This document shows, piece after piece, positions 1 to 6,889 of a DNA stretch of 7,880 bases. The notes under the pieces were generated by a model, which was not told the DNA's origin, made no database searches, and saw only the letters and a program-made list of their open reading frames with translations. This DNA is from Actinomycetota bacterium. GTDB taxonomy: Bacteria; Actinomycetota; Acidimicrobiia; Acidimicrobiales; Acidimicrobiaceae. Within the stretch, counting starts at the first letter, position 1. Each line of letters starts with the position of its first letter. The DNA lies in assembly GCA_004366215.1 (NCBI GenBank), contig SIRY01000156.1, positions 1-7,880 of the forward strand, given 5' to 3'. The translations under genes and the position numbers were made by a program.

Positions 1-573
1 GCTGCCCGACGGGCGCTCGTCCGCGTCGCTGAGGCGGGAATACCGGCGGTCGTCGGGACGACGGGCTTTCGTCCCGAGGACCTCGAGGAGATCGGAGATG
101 CGTTTCGGCGCGCGAACGTGGGCTGCATCGTGGCGGCGAACTTCTCGATCGGGGCGGTGCTGCTGGAGCGCTGCGCGCGGCTCGTTGCGCCATTCGTAGA
201 CTCGGTGGAGATCGTCGAGACCCACCACATGGGCAAGCTCGACGCGCCCTCAGGAACGGCTCAGGGCCTCGCGCGGGCTGTCGTCGAGGCGCGTACGAGC
301 GCCGGCTCGGGCCCACTGTGTCCGGACCCGACCGAGCATGAAGTTCTCGAGGGTGCGCGAGGCGCTCAAGGTCCGCAGGGCATCAGGATCCACTCGTTGC
401 GCATCGAGGGAGCGCTCGCACACCACGAGGTGATCTTTGGCCTTCGGGGCCAGACGGTTCGCGTCCGTCACGATACGCTAGACCGCAGCTCGTTCGTGCC
501 GGGTGTCCTCCTCGCACTGCGGCGAGTGCGCGAGTTCCGGGGGCTCGTGCTCGGCATCGATGCGCTGCTCTAG
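1..573 (+). CDS. dapB: 4-hydroxy-tetrahydrodipicolinate reductase (DapB), 5' end missing
   Basis: DapB reduces the product of DapA with NAD(P)H in the diaminopimelate/lysine pathway in the cytoplasm. The reading frame is open from base 1 and ends with TAG, giving 190 visible residues. The family is usually about 245-270 residues, so the N-terminal dinucleotide-binding GxxGxxG region lies outside the window. Visible family motifs are VVGTTGF (residues 17-23 of the fragment), NFSIGAVL near residue 45, and the signature ETHHMGKLDAPSGTA around residues 73-87. In that signature the first His (bases 223-225) and the Lys (235-237) align with E. coli His159 and Lys163, the catalytic pair. The C-terminal part (GIRIHSLR, HHEVIFG) is also typical. 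A GTG at 118 is in frame but internal to the conserved fold, so it is not the true start. dapA follows after 11 bases, which fits an operon of consecutive pathway steps. I see no frameshift or missing catalytic residue. Confidence 0.96.
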   Translation, partial: AARRALVRVAEAGIPAVVGTTGFRPEDLEEIGDAFRRANVGCIVAANFSIGAVLLERCARLVAPFVDSVEIVETHHMGKLDAPSGTAQGLARAVVEARTSAGSGPLCPDPTEHEVLEGARGAQGPQGIRIHSLRIEGALAHHEVIFGLRGQTVRVRHDTLDRSSFVPGVLLALRRVREFRGLVLGIDALL

Positions 574-577
574 GGAG
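572..577 (+). promoter_or_regulatory. Shine-Dalgarno sequence for dapA
   Basis: AGGGAG overlaps the dapB stop codon and sits 7 bases before the GTG at 585. A second G-rich stretch (GAGGGGG, 579-585) would serve the alternative GTG at 594 equally well, so the exact dapA start is open by three codons. Confidence 0.55.
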
Positions 578-584
578 TGAGGGG

Positions 585-1523
585 GTGCGTGACGTGGCGG
601 CGAAGATCGACTTTGGGCCGCTGGTGACCGCGATGGCCACCCCGTTTGACGCCAGCGGAGCACTCGACTGCGACGCAGCAGTCCGCATCGCGCAGTGGCT
701 GGTCTCCCAGGGGTCGACAGCCCTCGTCGTGACCGGCTCCACCGGGGAGTCGGCGACGCTGAGCGACGACGAGCGGGCAACGATGTGGCGCGTGGTCGCA
801 GATGCAGTCGACGTCCCTGTCATCGCGGGAGCCACCACGAACGACACGGCGCACTCCCTGCGGCTTGTCGCAGCAGCAGAGCAGGCGGGCGCTGCGGCGA
901 TCTTGGCGGTCGTGCCGTACTACAACAGGCCGCCCCAGGCAGGGCTCGAACGACACTTTGGCTCCATCGCTCGATCAACCGCGTTGCCGGTGCTGCTCTA
1001 CGACGTCCCTGCGCGTACGGGTCGGCGCCTTGAGCCAGAGACGACCGCGCGACTCGCCGTTGAGTACCCCAACGTCGTCGGTCTCAAGGACGCCTCGGGT
1101 GACCTCGTGTCGGCGGCGTGGCTGCGAGAGCGGCTGCCACGTACCTTCCGGCTCTACAGCGGCGATGACGCCGTGACACTGCAGTTCCTCGCGCTCGGGG
1201 CCGTTGGGGTGGTCTCGGTTGCTGGCCACTGGGCTGGGCCGCTCCAGCGGGCGATGATCGACGCCGCGGGTCGGGGCGAGTGGGACCGGGCGCGCAGGAT
1301 CAACTACGCGCTCGATCCGTCTTACCGGTTCGAGAACCAAGCGGCGTTCCCAAATCCGATCCCGACGAAGGCAGTGCTCGCTGCCCTTGGCCTGTGCGAG
1401 CCCGTGTGTCGTTCGCCGCTCGTCGATCCGCCGGCGTCGCTCATCGAGGATGCACGCTCGCTGCTCGACAGCGTGCGTCGCGAGGCGGACAAGGAGGGCG
1501 TAGAACTCAGTGACCGCACCTGA
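585..1523 (+). CDS. dapA: 4-hydroxy-tetrahydrodipicolinate synthase (DapA)
   Basis: DapA condenses pyruvate with aspartate semialdehyde, the first committed step of diaminopimelate/lysine synthesis. It is a class I aldolase with a (beta/alpha)8 barrel. The 312-residue length is close to the usual 290-310. The Schiff-base lysine is K168 in VGLKDASGD. Y139 and R144 in LYDVPARTG match E. coli Tyr133 and Arg138, and PYYNRP (111-116), YSGDD (191-195) and the C-terminal PNPIPTKAVLAALG are family hallmarks. The hydroxyl-relay motif reads GSTGE (51-55), so Ser52 replaces the usual first Thr (E. coli Thr44). Related aldolases (NanA, keto-acid aldolases) share this fold, but the adjacent dapB makes DapA by far the likeliest identity. 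The start chosen is GTG 585; GTG 594 is an alternative that removes only three residues. The 3' end overlaps the RNase J gene by 14 bases. Confidence 0.95.
   Translation: MRDVAAKIDFGPLVTAMATPFDASGALDCDAAVRIAQWLVSQGSTALVVTGSTGESATLSDDERATMWRVVADAVDVPVIAGATTNDTAHSLRLVAAAEQAGAAAILAVVPYYNRPPQAGLERHFGSIARSTALPVLLYDVPARTGRRLEPETTARLAVEYPNVVGLKDASGDLVSAAWLRERLPRTFRLYSGDDAVTLQFLALGAVGVVSVAGHWAGPLQRAMIDAAGRGEWDRARRINYALDPSYRFENQAAFPNPIPTKAVLAALGLCEPVCRSPLVDPPASLIEDARSLLDSVRREADKEGVELSDRT
1491..1498 (+). promoter_or_regulatory. Shine-Dalgarno sequence for the RNase J gene, inside dapA
   Basis: AAGGAGGG lies within the last codons of dapA and is a near-perfect match to the 16S anti-Shine-Dalgarno sequence. 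It is 11 bases from the GTG at 1510, slightly longer than ideal, but it is the only strong site nearby and supports that start. Confidence 0.6.
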
Positions 1524-3165
1524 GCTTCGCATTCGCTTCCTTGGCGGGCTCGGGGAGATTGGTCGCAATGCGGCCCTCATCAGCGTTGACGGCCAGGGGG
1601 TGCTCGTCGACTTTGGGGTCATGTTCCCAAAGGCGGACATGCCGGGTGTCGACCTCGTCCTTCCCCAGCTCGAGGCACTCGACGACGTCGAGCTCCTGGG
1701 GGTCTTCATCACCCACGGACACGAGGACCACATCGGTGGCCTGCCGTTCCTCCTTGCGCGCCGCCACGTGCCGATCTGGGGCTCACGAACGACGCTTGGG
1801 TTCGTTCGGCACCGCCTCGACGAGTACGCCCTCGGGGAGTCTGAGCTCGTTGCGCTCGACGACACCGGCGTCGTCGAGCTCGGCTCGTTCCGCGTCGAGG
1901 CGATACCCGTGACCCACTCGATCCCCGGTGCGCTCGCCTACGCAGTCCAGACACCGGCGGGTCTCGTCCTGCACACGGGCGACTTCAAGGTCGACCACAC
2001 CCCACTCGACGGCCGTCACATGGGGCTCGCTCGGATTGCTGCGCTCGGGACGAACCCTGGGGTTCGGGTGCTGTTGTCCGACTCAACCAACGCTGAGGAG
2101 GAGGGCTGGTCACCCTCCGAGCAGATGGTGGGGCCAGCGCTCTTCGATCTCTTCGCGCGCTTTCGAGACGCGCGGATCACGGTGGCGTGCTTCTCGTCAC
2201 ACCTGCACCGCATCCAACAGGTTGCGCAGCTTGCCCGTGCTCACGGCCGACGCCTAGCGCTCCTTGGTCGGTCGTTGCAGCGAAACGTGTCGCTCGGCCT
2301 TGAGCTTGGACTCCTCGACCGAGACCTCTTCGCGCACCAGGTGGACGCGCGTGAAGTGCGTGAGCGTGATCCGGCGCAGGTCTGCGTCCTTGCCACCGGC
2401 TCTCAAGGCGAGCGGATGGCCGCGTTGCACCAACTGGCCTTCGATCCGCAGCGGTGGTTCGCCGTCGCGGACCACGACGTCGTCGTCTTCTCCTCGGACG
2501 TCATCCCGGGTAACGAGTCGGCCGTGAACCTCCTCGTGAACCAGTTCACGAGGCTGGGAGCGACGGTCGTGACCTCTCCGCGCGAACGCGTGCACGTCTC
2601 TGGCCACGCGATGCGGGAGGAGCTCGCCTTGATCGTCGAGCTCGCGCGGCCTGAGTACTTCGTCCCCGTGCACGGCGAGCACCGACACCTCGCAGCCCAC
2701 GCCGAGCTCGCACGACGCACCGGTGTCGTGCGCCGTGGCGTCATCCTTGCGCGGGACGGCGCAGAGCTCGTCGTCGGTGATGACGAGGCGTGGCTCGAGG
2801 AGACTCCGTGGGGAGAGTACCTCTACGTCGACGGCGTCGTCGGCGACGTCTCTCGAGGTGTGCTTCGGGAGCGGCGTGACTTGTCCGAAGAGGGGGTCGT
2901 GGTTGTGAGCGTCACGGTGTCACGTGACGGTCGGGTCATCGGCGAACCACAGCTCACCTCCGTCGGTTGGGTCCACGACGAGCGCGGAGACGCGCTCCTT
3001 GAGGAGGTGTGCGCCGTGCTGCTCGACGCGCTGCGAGCTGGACCTCTCGCAGATGACGACGCGCTGCGCGAGCTCATTCGTCAGCAGGTACGGCTCGTGA
3101 TTCGCGAGCGCACCAAGCGGCGACCCCTCGTCGTGCCGATGGTGACGAGGGTGGACGGGAGGTAG
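1510..3165 (+). CDS. rnj: Ribonuclease J (metallo-beta-lactamase/beta-CASP RNase)
   Basis: RNase J is a zinc-dependent 5'-to-3' exoribonuclease and endoribonuclease for mRNA decay and rRNA maturation in the cytoplasm. The protein has 551 residues, the usual length, without a long N-terminal extension. It opens with the family signature FLGGLGEIGRN (10-20). The metal-binding HxHxDH motif is HGHEDH (69-74). Further probable ligands are H136 (VTHSIPG), D158 (HTGDFK) and H388 (PVHGEH). DSTNA (191-195) is also conserved, and FSSHLHRIQQ (228-237) lies in the beta-CASP region, followed by SGHA (364-367). Approximate layout: beta-lactamase core 10-210, beta-CASP 210-355, return to the core and RMMBL 356-430, C-terminal domain 440-551. 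The GTG start sits inside the dapA 3' end and is preceded by AAGGAGGG, which suggests translational coupling. The dapA-rnj adjacency is conserved in actinobacteria. All catalytic positions I can place are intact. Confidence 0.96.
   Translation: MTAPELRIRFLGGLGEIGRNAALISVDGQGVLVDFGVMFPKADMPGVDLVLPQLEALDDVELLGVFITHGHEDHIGGLPFLLARRHVPIWGSRTTLGFVRHRLDEYALGESELVALDDTGVVELGSFRVEAIPVTHSIPGALAYAVQTPAGLVLHTGDFKVDHTPLDGRHMGLARIAALGTNPGVRVLLSDSTNAEEEGWSPSEQMVGPALFDLFARFRDARITVACFSSHLHRIQQVAQLARAHGRRLALLGRSLQRNVSLGLELGLLDRDLFAHQVDAREVRERDPAQVCVLATGSQGERMAALHQLAFDPQRWFAVADHDVVVFSSDVIPGNESAVNLLVNQFTRLGATVVTSPRERVHVSGHAMREELALIVELARPEYFVPVHGEHRHLAAHAELARRTGVVRRGVILARDGAELVVGDDEAWLEETPWGEYLYVDGVVGDVSRGVLRERRDLSEEGVVVVSVTVSRDGRVIGEPQLTSVGWVHDERGDALLEEVCAVLLDALRAGPLADDDALRELIRQQVRLVIRERTKRRPLVVPMVTRVDGR
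3157..3162 (+). promoter_or_regulatory. Shine-Dalgarno sequence for ftsK
   Basis: GGGAGG in the last codons of the RNase J gene lies 5 bases before the GTG at 3168. With only 2 bases between that gene's stop and this GTG, the site fixes the ftsK start and implies coupled translation. Confidence 0.6.
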
Positions 3166-3167
3166 CG

Positions 3168-5471
3168 GTGGCGTCTCGACCTCGGCGCCCTCGTCAGGCT
3201 GCTCACACGAAGGCCTCGCGCACGACCAAGCGAGCGCGCGCGGCCACTGGCCGCAAGAGCCAGCAGCAGCCAGAGGCACTGGCGCTCGGAGCGATAGCGA
3301 TCGCCTGTGGTGCGCTCGTGCTCGGCTACACGGGTGCGTTCGGCACGGTCGGTCGAGGTGTCCTCGCGGTCGGGCACGCTGCGATCGGTCGCGCAGCGTG
3401 GGTCGGCTGGGTTGGGCTCGCCCTCGGCGGTTTGCTCGTGCTGCGTCGGCCCGGTCCTGAGAGTCGGCGGCGCTGCGTTGGCATCGCGCTGGGCGTGCTC
3501 GGCGTGAGCACGATCGTCGCGATCCTCGGGCCGAGGTCGCAGGTGAGCGCACCCACTGCGGGCGGCGTGGTCGGCGGAGCGATCGCCCAGGTCCTCACTG
3601 ACCTCGAAGGTCGTAGCGGCGCGCTGGTGACGAGCATCGTAGTGCTCACGGTCGGCCTTGCGATCGCCGGCGGCGTCCGCTGGAGCGACCTTGCGTCACG
3701 GCTTGCCTCTCGCTTGCAGCGCGACGGTCACGACCATCCTCAGACGGCTCGCAGTGATACCCCGCGGCAGCGGAGAGGGGCCGGGGAGCTCAGCGTGATC
3801 GAGCCTCGCTTCGAAGAACTCGACACGAGGTCGCCTGAGCACGTCTCTCGGGATTTCGACGTGATCGAGGGCCAGCTCGGGGAGGCCCCCGAGGAGGTTC
3901 GACCCACCGAGGTGTCCCTACCGGAGGCTCGCACGCTCGGCGACGGCCGCGAGCAGCCAGCTGCGTCGGTGGCACGGCCCGGAACGTCGTCGTGGGAGCT
4001 GCCTCGACGGTCGCTGCTCAAGCGGGGGGCTCGCGCTCAGCATGACAGCGGAGAGCTGGTGCGGCGGGGGCAGGTCCTCCAGGCCGCCTTGGCGAGTCAC
4101 GGCGTCAGCGTGAGCGTCGTCGGCATGACGACGGGTCCGACCGTGACTCGCTACGAGCTCGAGCTCGCTGAAGGCGTCAAGGTTGCTCGAGTGCTGGCCC
4201 TCCAACGCGACATCGCCTACGCGATGGCCTCGACGGACGTCCGCATCCTCGCTCCGATTCCGGGTCGGAGTGCGATCGGCATCGAGGTGCCAAACCGCGT
4301 TCGCGAGGTGGTGACGCTCGGTGACGTGCTCGTGGATGTCCCAGCGCAGGCGTCGGTCCTCTCGGTACCGCTCGGACGAGACATCGCGGGACGGAGTGAG
4401 GTGATCGACCTTGCGAGGATGCCGCACCTACTCATCGCAGGAGCGACCGGCGCTGGGAAGTCGTCGCTCGTGAACTCGCTGCTCGTCGCGCTCCTCATGC
4501 GCAACACGCCGGACGAACTGCGCCTCATCTTGATCGACCCAAAGCGGGTCGAGCTGTCGCAGTACGCAGGACTCCCGCACCTCCTGACCCAGGTGGTCGT
4601 CGATCCCAAGCGCGCCGCGGGCGCGCTCGCGTGGGCGGTGGCCGAGATGGAGCGGCGCTACGACGTCTTGGCACAGTGGGGCGTTCGCGACCTCGACGGT
4701 TACCGCGAGCTGGTTCGGCTGGCCGGTGAGGACGCCACCACTACCGACGTAGAGCAGGCGCCGGAGCCGCTGCCGTACGTGCTGATCGTGATCGACGAGC
4801 TGAACGATCTCATGATGGCAGCGCCGCGCGAGGTCGAAGAAGCGATCGTGCGCATCGCCCAGAAGGCTCGCGCGGTAGGGGTGCACCTCGTGGTGGCGAC
4901 GCAGCGACCCTCGGTGGACGTGATCACGGGCCTGATCAAGACGAACATCCCGGCGCGGGTTGCCTTCGCGGTGGCGTCGCAGACTGACTCCCGCGTCATC
5001 CTCGATCAGCCAGGTGCTGAGAAGCTCATCGGACGCGGAGATCTCCTCGTCGTCACCGCAGACAGCTCTCAACCTCGACGTCTACAGGCTCCATGGGTGT
5101 CGGAGCAGGAGATCGCACACGTGGTCGGCGCGTGGCGGCGTCAGGGACGAGCGCTGTTCGTTCCGGAGCTCGAGCAGGCGCCGGCGGGCACGCGAGAGTC
5201 GCTCGGTGGCGACGACGACCCGCTCTTTCGCGATGCGGTGCGGCTCGTCGTGGAGTCTCAGAGCGGTTCGACCTCCATGCTGCAGCGGCGCCTCAAAGTT
5301 GGATTCGCTCGAGCGGGCCGGCTCATGGACCTCCTCGAGGAGCGGGGCATCGTAGGTCCTGCGGAGGGCTCAAAGGCACGTCAAGTGCTCGTGAGGCCTG
5401 AGGAGCTCGACGCGCTCCTCACGCCGGAGCGTCACCCTAGCGGCCTCCGCGACGAGGCACCTCCCCGGTGA
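3168..5471 (+). CDS. ftsK: DNA translocase FtsK/SpoIIIE
   Basis: This is a septum-located hexameric ATPase that pumps chromosomal DNA during division. The N terminus is strongly basic (residues 1-30). About four membrane segments follow at roughly 37-57, 76-93, 103-121 and 150-169. A polar linker of about 115 residues (172-285) is far shorter than in E. coli FtsK and more like SpoIIIE. The alpha domain is about 295-395, with GPTVTRYELELAEGVKV and LAPIPGRSAIGIEVPN. The RecA-like motor has Walker A GATGAGKS (425-432), DPKRVELSQY (457-466), Walker B LIVIDEL (539-545), and ATQRPSVDVITGLIKTN (577-593). The winged-helix gamma domain, which reads orienting DNA sequences, spans about 682-741 (DPLFRDAV to KARQVLV). 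The 767-residue length is close to SpoIIIE (about 790). Walker B continues as DELNDLMM where relatives usually have DE(F/L)ADLMM. The gene follows the RNase J gene by 2 bases, probably in the same operon. Confidence 0.96.
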   Translation: MASRPRRPRQAAHTKASRTTKRARAATGRKSQQQPEALALGAIAIACGALVLGYTGAFGTVGRGVLAVGHAAIGRAAWVGWVGLALGGLLVLRRPGPESRRRCVGIALGVLGVSTIVAILGPRSQVSAPTAGGVVGGAIAQVLTDLEGRSGALVTSIVVLTVGLAIAGGVRWSDLASRLASRLQRDGHDHPQTARSDTPRQRRGAGELSVIEPRFEELDTRSPEHVSRDFDVIEGQLGEAPEEVRPTEVSLPEARTLGDGREQPAASVARPGTSSWELPRRSLLKRGARAQHDSGELVRRGQVLQAALASHGVSVSVVGMTTGPTVTRYELELAEGVKVARVLALQRDIAYAMASTDVRILAPIPGRSAIGIEVPNRVREVVTLGDVLVDVPAQASVLSVPLGRDIAGRSEVIDLARMPHLLIAGATGAGKSSLVNSLLVALLMRNTPDELRLILIDPKRVELSQYAGLPHLLTQVVVDPKRAAGALAWAVAEMERRYDVLAQWGVRDLDGYRELVRLAGEDATTTDVEQAPEPLPYVLIVIDELNDLMMAAPREVEEAIVRIAQKARAVGVHLVVATQRPSVDVITGLIKTNIPARVAFAVASQTDSRVILDQPGAEKLIGRGDLLVVTADSSQPRRLQAPWVSEQEIAHVVGAWRRQGRALFVPELEQAPAGTRESLGGDDDPLFRDAVRLVVESQSGSTSMLQRRLKVGFARAGRLMDLLEERGIVGPAEGSKARQVLVRPEELDALLTPERHPSGLRDEAPPR

Positions 5472-5476
5472 GCGCG

Positions 5477-5516
5477 GCTGGCGCAGCGTCGCGCTCCCAG
5501 GCGAGCTCGCGCCAGC
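5477..5516 (+). terminator. GC-rich inverted repeat after ftsK, possible terminator
   Basis: GCTGGCGC (5477-5484) and GCGCCAGC (5509-5516) form a perfect 8-bp stem around a 24-base loop. The loop itself can form AGCG/CGCT (5485-5488 with 5492-5495) and contains the palindrome GCGAGCTCGC partly shared with the stem (5501-5510). It starts 6 bases after the ftsK stop, where a terminator would be expected. No T tract follows, so a classical intrinsic terminator is not supported. It could be a U-less terminator, an RNA 3'-end stabiliser, or chance in GC-rich DNA. Confidence 0.35.
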
Positions 5517-5552
5517 GACTCCGCTCTCAGGGTTCCCCTAGGCCCCGCAGGG

Positions 5553-5558
5553 TAGGCT
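5553..5558 (+). promoter_or_regulatory. Candidate -10 element for the carboxypeptidase-thrB unit
   Basis: TAGGCT preceded by GGG fits the loose TANNNT pattern of actinobacterial -10 boxes and would place transcription start near 5565, leaving a leader of about 75 bases. No TTGACA-like -35 is found 16-19 bases upstream. The TTGACG at 5559-5564 could instead be a -35, but no good -10 follows at 17-18 bases. The call rests mainly on position and on a similar element before the last gene. Confidence 0.3.
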
Positions 5559-5630
5559 TTGACGTATTCCCGATGGCGAGGCGCGGATCGCAGCACGTCT
5601 CGTGACGGGTTGGCGGGGCGCACAGTCGAT

Positions 5631-5635
5631 GGAGG
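5631..5635 (+). promoter_or_regulatory. Shine-Dalgarno sequence for the carboxypeptidase gene
   Basis: GGAGG lies 6 bases before the ATG at 5642, an ideal distance, and decides the start of the next gene. Confidence 0.7.
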
Positions 5636-5641
5636 CTACTC

Positions 5642-6889
5642 ATGCGGTCACGGAGTCGGTGGAGCCGGGGGCGGCGTGGTCGGCGCTACGGACGAAGCTC
5701 GCCACGGATTGGGCGCGTGCTGATCGCTCTCGTCGTCATCGTCGTCGCGGCCGCACTCGTGCAGCTGGTGCGAGGCGTGCCACAACCGACCTTCGACTCC
5801 GATGTGCCGCAGACGGCCTCAGTGCCTGGTGCGGCCCCATCGGTGCCGTGGCCTGCCGGAGGGGAGGCGGCGGCAGAGATCGTCGGAGTCGGCGAGATCG
5901 GCACCTATGGGCCGTCGACACCTCAGGTGATCGCTTCAGTCGCCAAGATGATGACCGCCCTGCTGACCGTGCGCGATCACCCGCTGAGCCTCGGCCAGCA
6001 GGGGCCGACGATCACCATCACGCAGCAAGATTACGAGATCTACCTCCGTGACAAAGCGGAGCAGGACTCAGTGATGGCGGTCGCACCTGGTGAGCAGCTC
6101 ACGGAGTACCAGGCGCTCCAGGGCTTGCTCATCCCCTCGGCTGACAACCTCGCGACGGTTCTCGCTGTGTGGGACGCCGGGAGCGTGCAGGCGTTTGTGG
6201 CTCAGATGAACGCAGAGGCGCGCGCTCTCGGACTCACCGAGACGCACTACGCAGACCCGAGCGGCCTGCTGCCTGGTACCTACTCGAACGCACGATCCCA
6301 GCTGCGGCTCGCCCGGGTCGTCATGTCGAACCCAGTCCTCGCCAGCATCGTGGCCCAACCCCAGGCGACCCTCCCCGTCGCGGGGGTCGTCTACAACGTC
6401 AACGGCGAAGTGACGCACCACGGCATCATCGGGGTCAAGACAGGGTCGATTCTCACAGGGAACTTTGCGATGGCTTGCTCTATCCAGCTCGCAGGCCGCA
6501 CGTACACCGGTCTTGGGGTCGTGCTCGACCAGGGCGGCGTTGCTCCCCTCGAGACCGCCCTGCACAACGGCGTGCGGCTCGCAGAGTTCGAAGAGCACCT
6601 GCTGCGTGCAGTCACGGTACTCCGTGCGCACCAGGTGATCGGCACCATCGATGTGCCAGGTTCGCGTCCAATCGTCGTTCGTACCGAGCAGCCGGTCACG
6701 CTGGTCGGCTGGCCAGGACTCCTCGTCGAGGTCGACGTCGCACTCGACCACCACCTCTATGGAACGCGGGCCGGTGAGCGTATCGGCGTCGCGACAGTGA
6801 CGCTCGGCGAGCAGCGATCCAGCGTTCCTATCGTCTCTTCGGCCCCCATCTCCGAGCCGTCGCTGCTGTGGCGTCTCGTGCACGTGTGA
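5642..6889 (+). CDS. D-alanyl-D-alanine carboxypeptidase-like serine hydrolase (peptidase S11)
   Basis: S11 enzymes trim the terminal D-alanine from peptidoglycan stem peptides outside the cytoplasmic membrane. The 415-residue protein starts with a very basic segment (residues 2-25) and one hydrophobic helix (about 25-43), with no obvious cleavage site, so it is probably anchored by an uncleaved signal helix. The penicillin-binding active-site motifs are SxxK as SVAK (Ser99, Lys102) and KTG (266-268, in GVKTGS). The second motif region reads PSADNLA (165-171), so the usual SxN (Ser-x-Asn) appears as Ser166-Ala-Asp168 followed by Asn169. HYADPSGL (202-209) is also typical. The C-terminal part (about 330-395, with VTLVGWPGL) resembles the beta-rich domain of actinobacterial members. 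The ATG has a strong ribosome binding site. The stop shares one base with the thrB start. Activity is likely but the substrate is inferred from the family; a beta-lactamase is less likely given length and anchor. Confidence 0.88.
   Translation: MRSRSRWSRGRRGRRYGRSSPRIGRVLIALVVIVVAAALVQLVRGVPQPTFDSDVPQTASVPGAAPSVPWPAGGEAAAEIVGVGEIGTYGPSTPQVIASVAKMMTALLTVRDHPLSLGQQGPTITITQQDYEIYLRDKAEQDSVMAVAPGEQLTEYQALQGLLIPSADNLATVLAVWDAGSVQAFVAQMNAEARALGLTETHYADPSGLLPGTYSNARSQLRLARVVMSNPVLASIVAQPQATLPVAGVVYNVNGEVTHHGIIGVKTGSILTGNFAMACSIQLAGRTYTGLGVVLDQGGVAPLETALHNGVRLAEFEEHLLRAVTVLRAHQVIGTIDVPGSRPIVVRTEQPVTLVGWPGLLVEVDVALDHHLYGTRAGERIGVATVTLGEQRSSVPIVSSAPISEPSLLWRLVHV

Larger units (their letters stand above)
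5472..5641 (+). other. Intergenic region between ftsK and the carboxypeptidase gene
   Basis: This 170-base gap is the only sizeable non-coding stretch. It contains an inverted repeat directly after ftsK (5477-5516), a possible -10 element (5553-5558), a TTGACG hexamer (5559-5564) and the ribosome binding site of the next gene (5631-5635). I see no convincing short gene or structured RNA in it. It most likely separates two transcription units. Confidence 0.6.

Noticed and set aside
118..573. GTG 118 as a true start for a short DapB
   Set aside because: Upstream in-frame codons from base 1 encode the conserved VVGTTGF motif, so the gene simply enters from the left of the window.
4155..4172. 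GAGCTCGAGCTC palindrome within ftsK
   Set aside because: It is explained by repeated Glu-Leu codons (GAG CTC) in a conserved part of the alpha domain.
5602..6051. 149-residue + strand frame starting at GTG 5602
   Set aside because: It overlaps the carboxypeptidase gene in another frame, is rich in Arg/Ala as expected for an out-of-frame reading of GC-rich DNA, and shows no motif. The carboxypeptidase frame has a good ribosome binding site and active-site motifs.
6868..6888. GTG 6868 as the thrB start
   Set aside because: It would overlap the carboxypeptidase by 22 bases and add residues not needed for the conserved N terminus. ATG 6889 with the TGATG junction fits better, though this is not proven.
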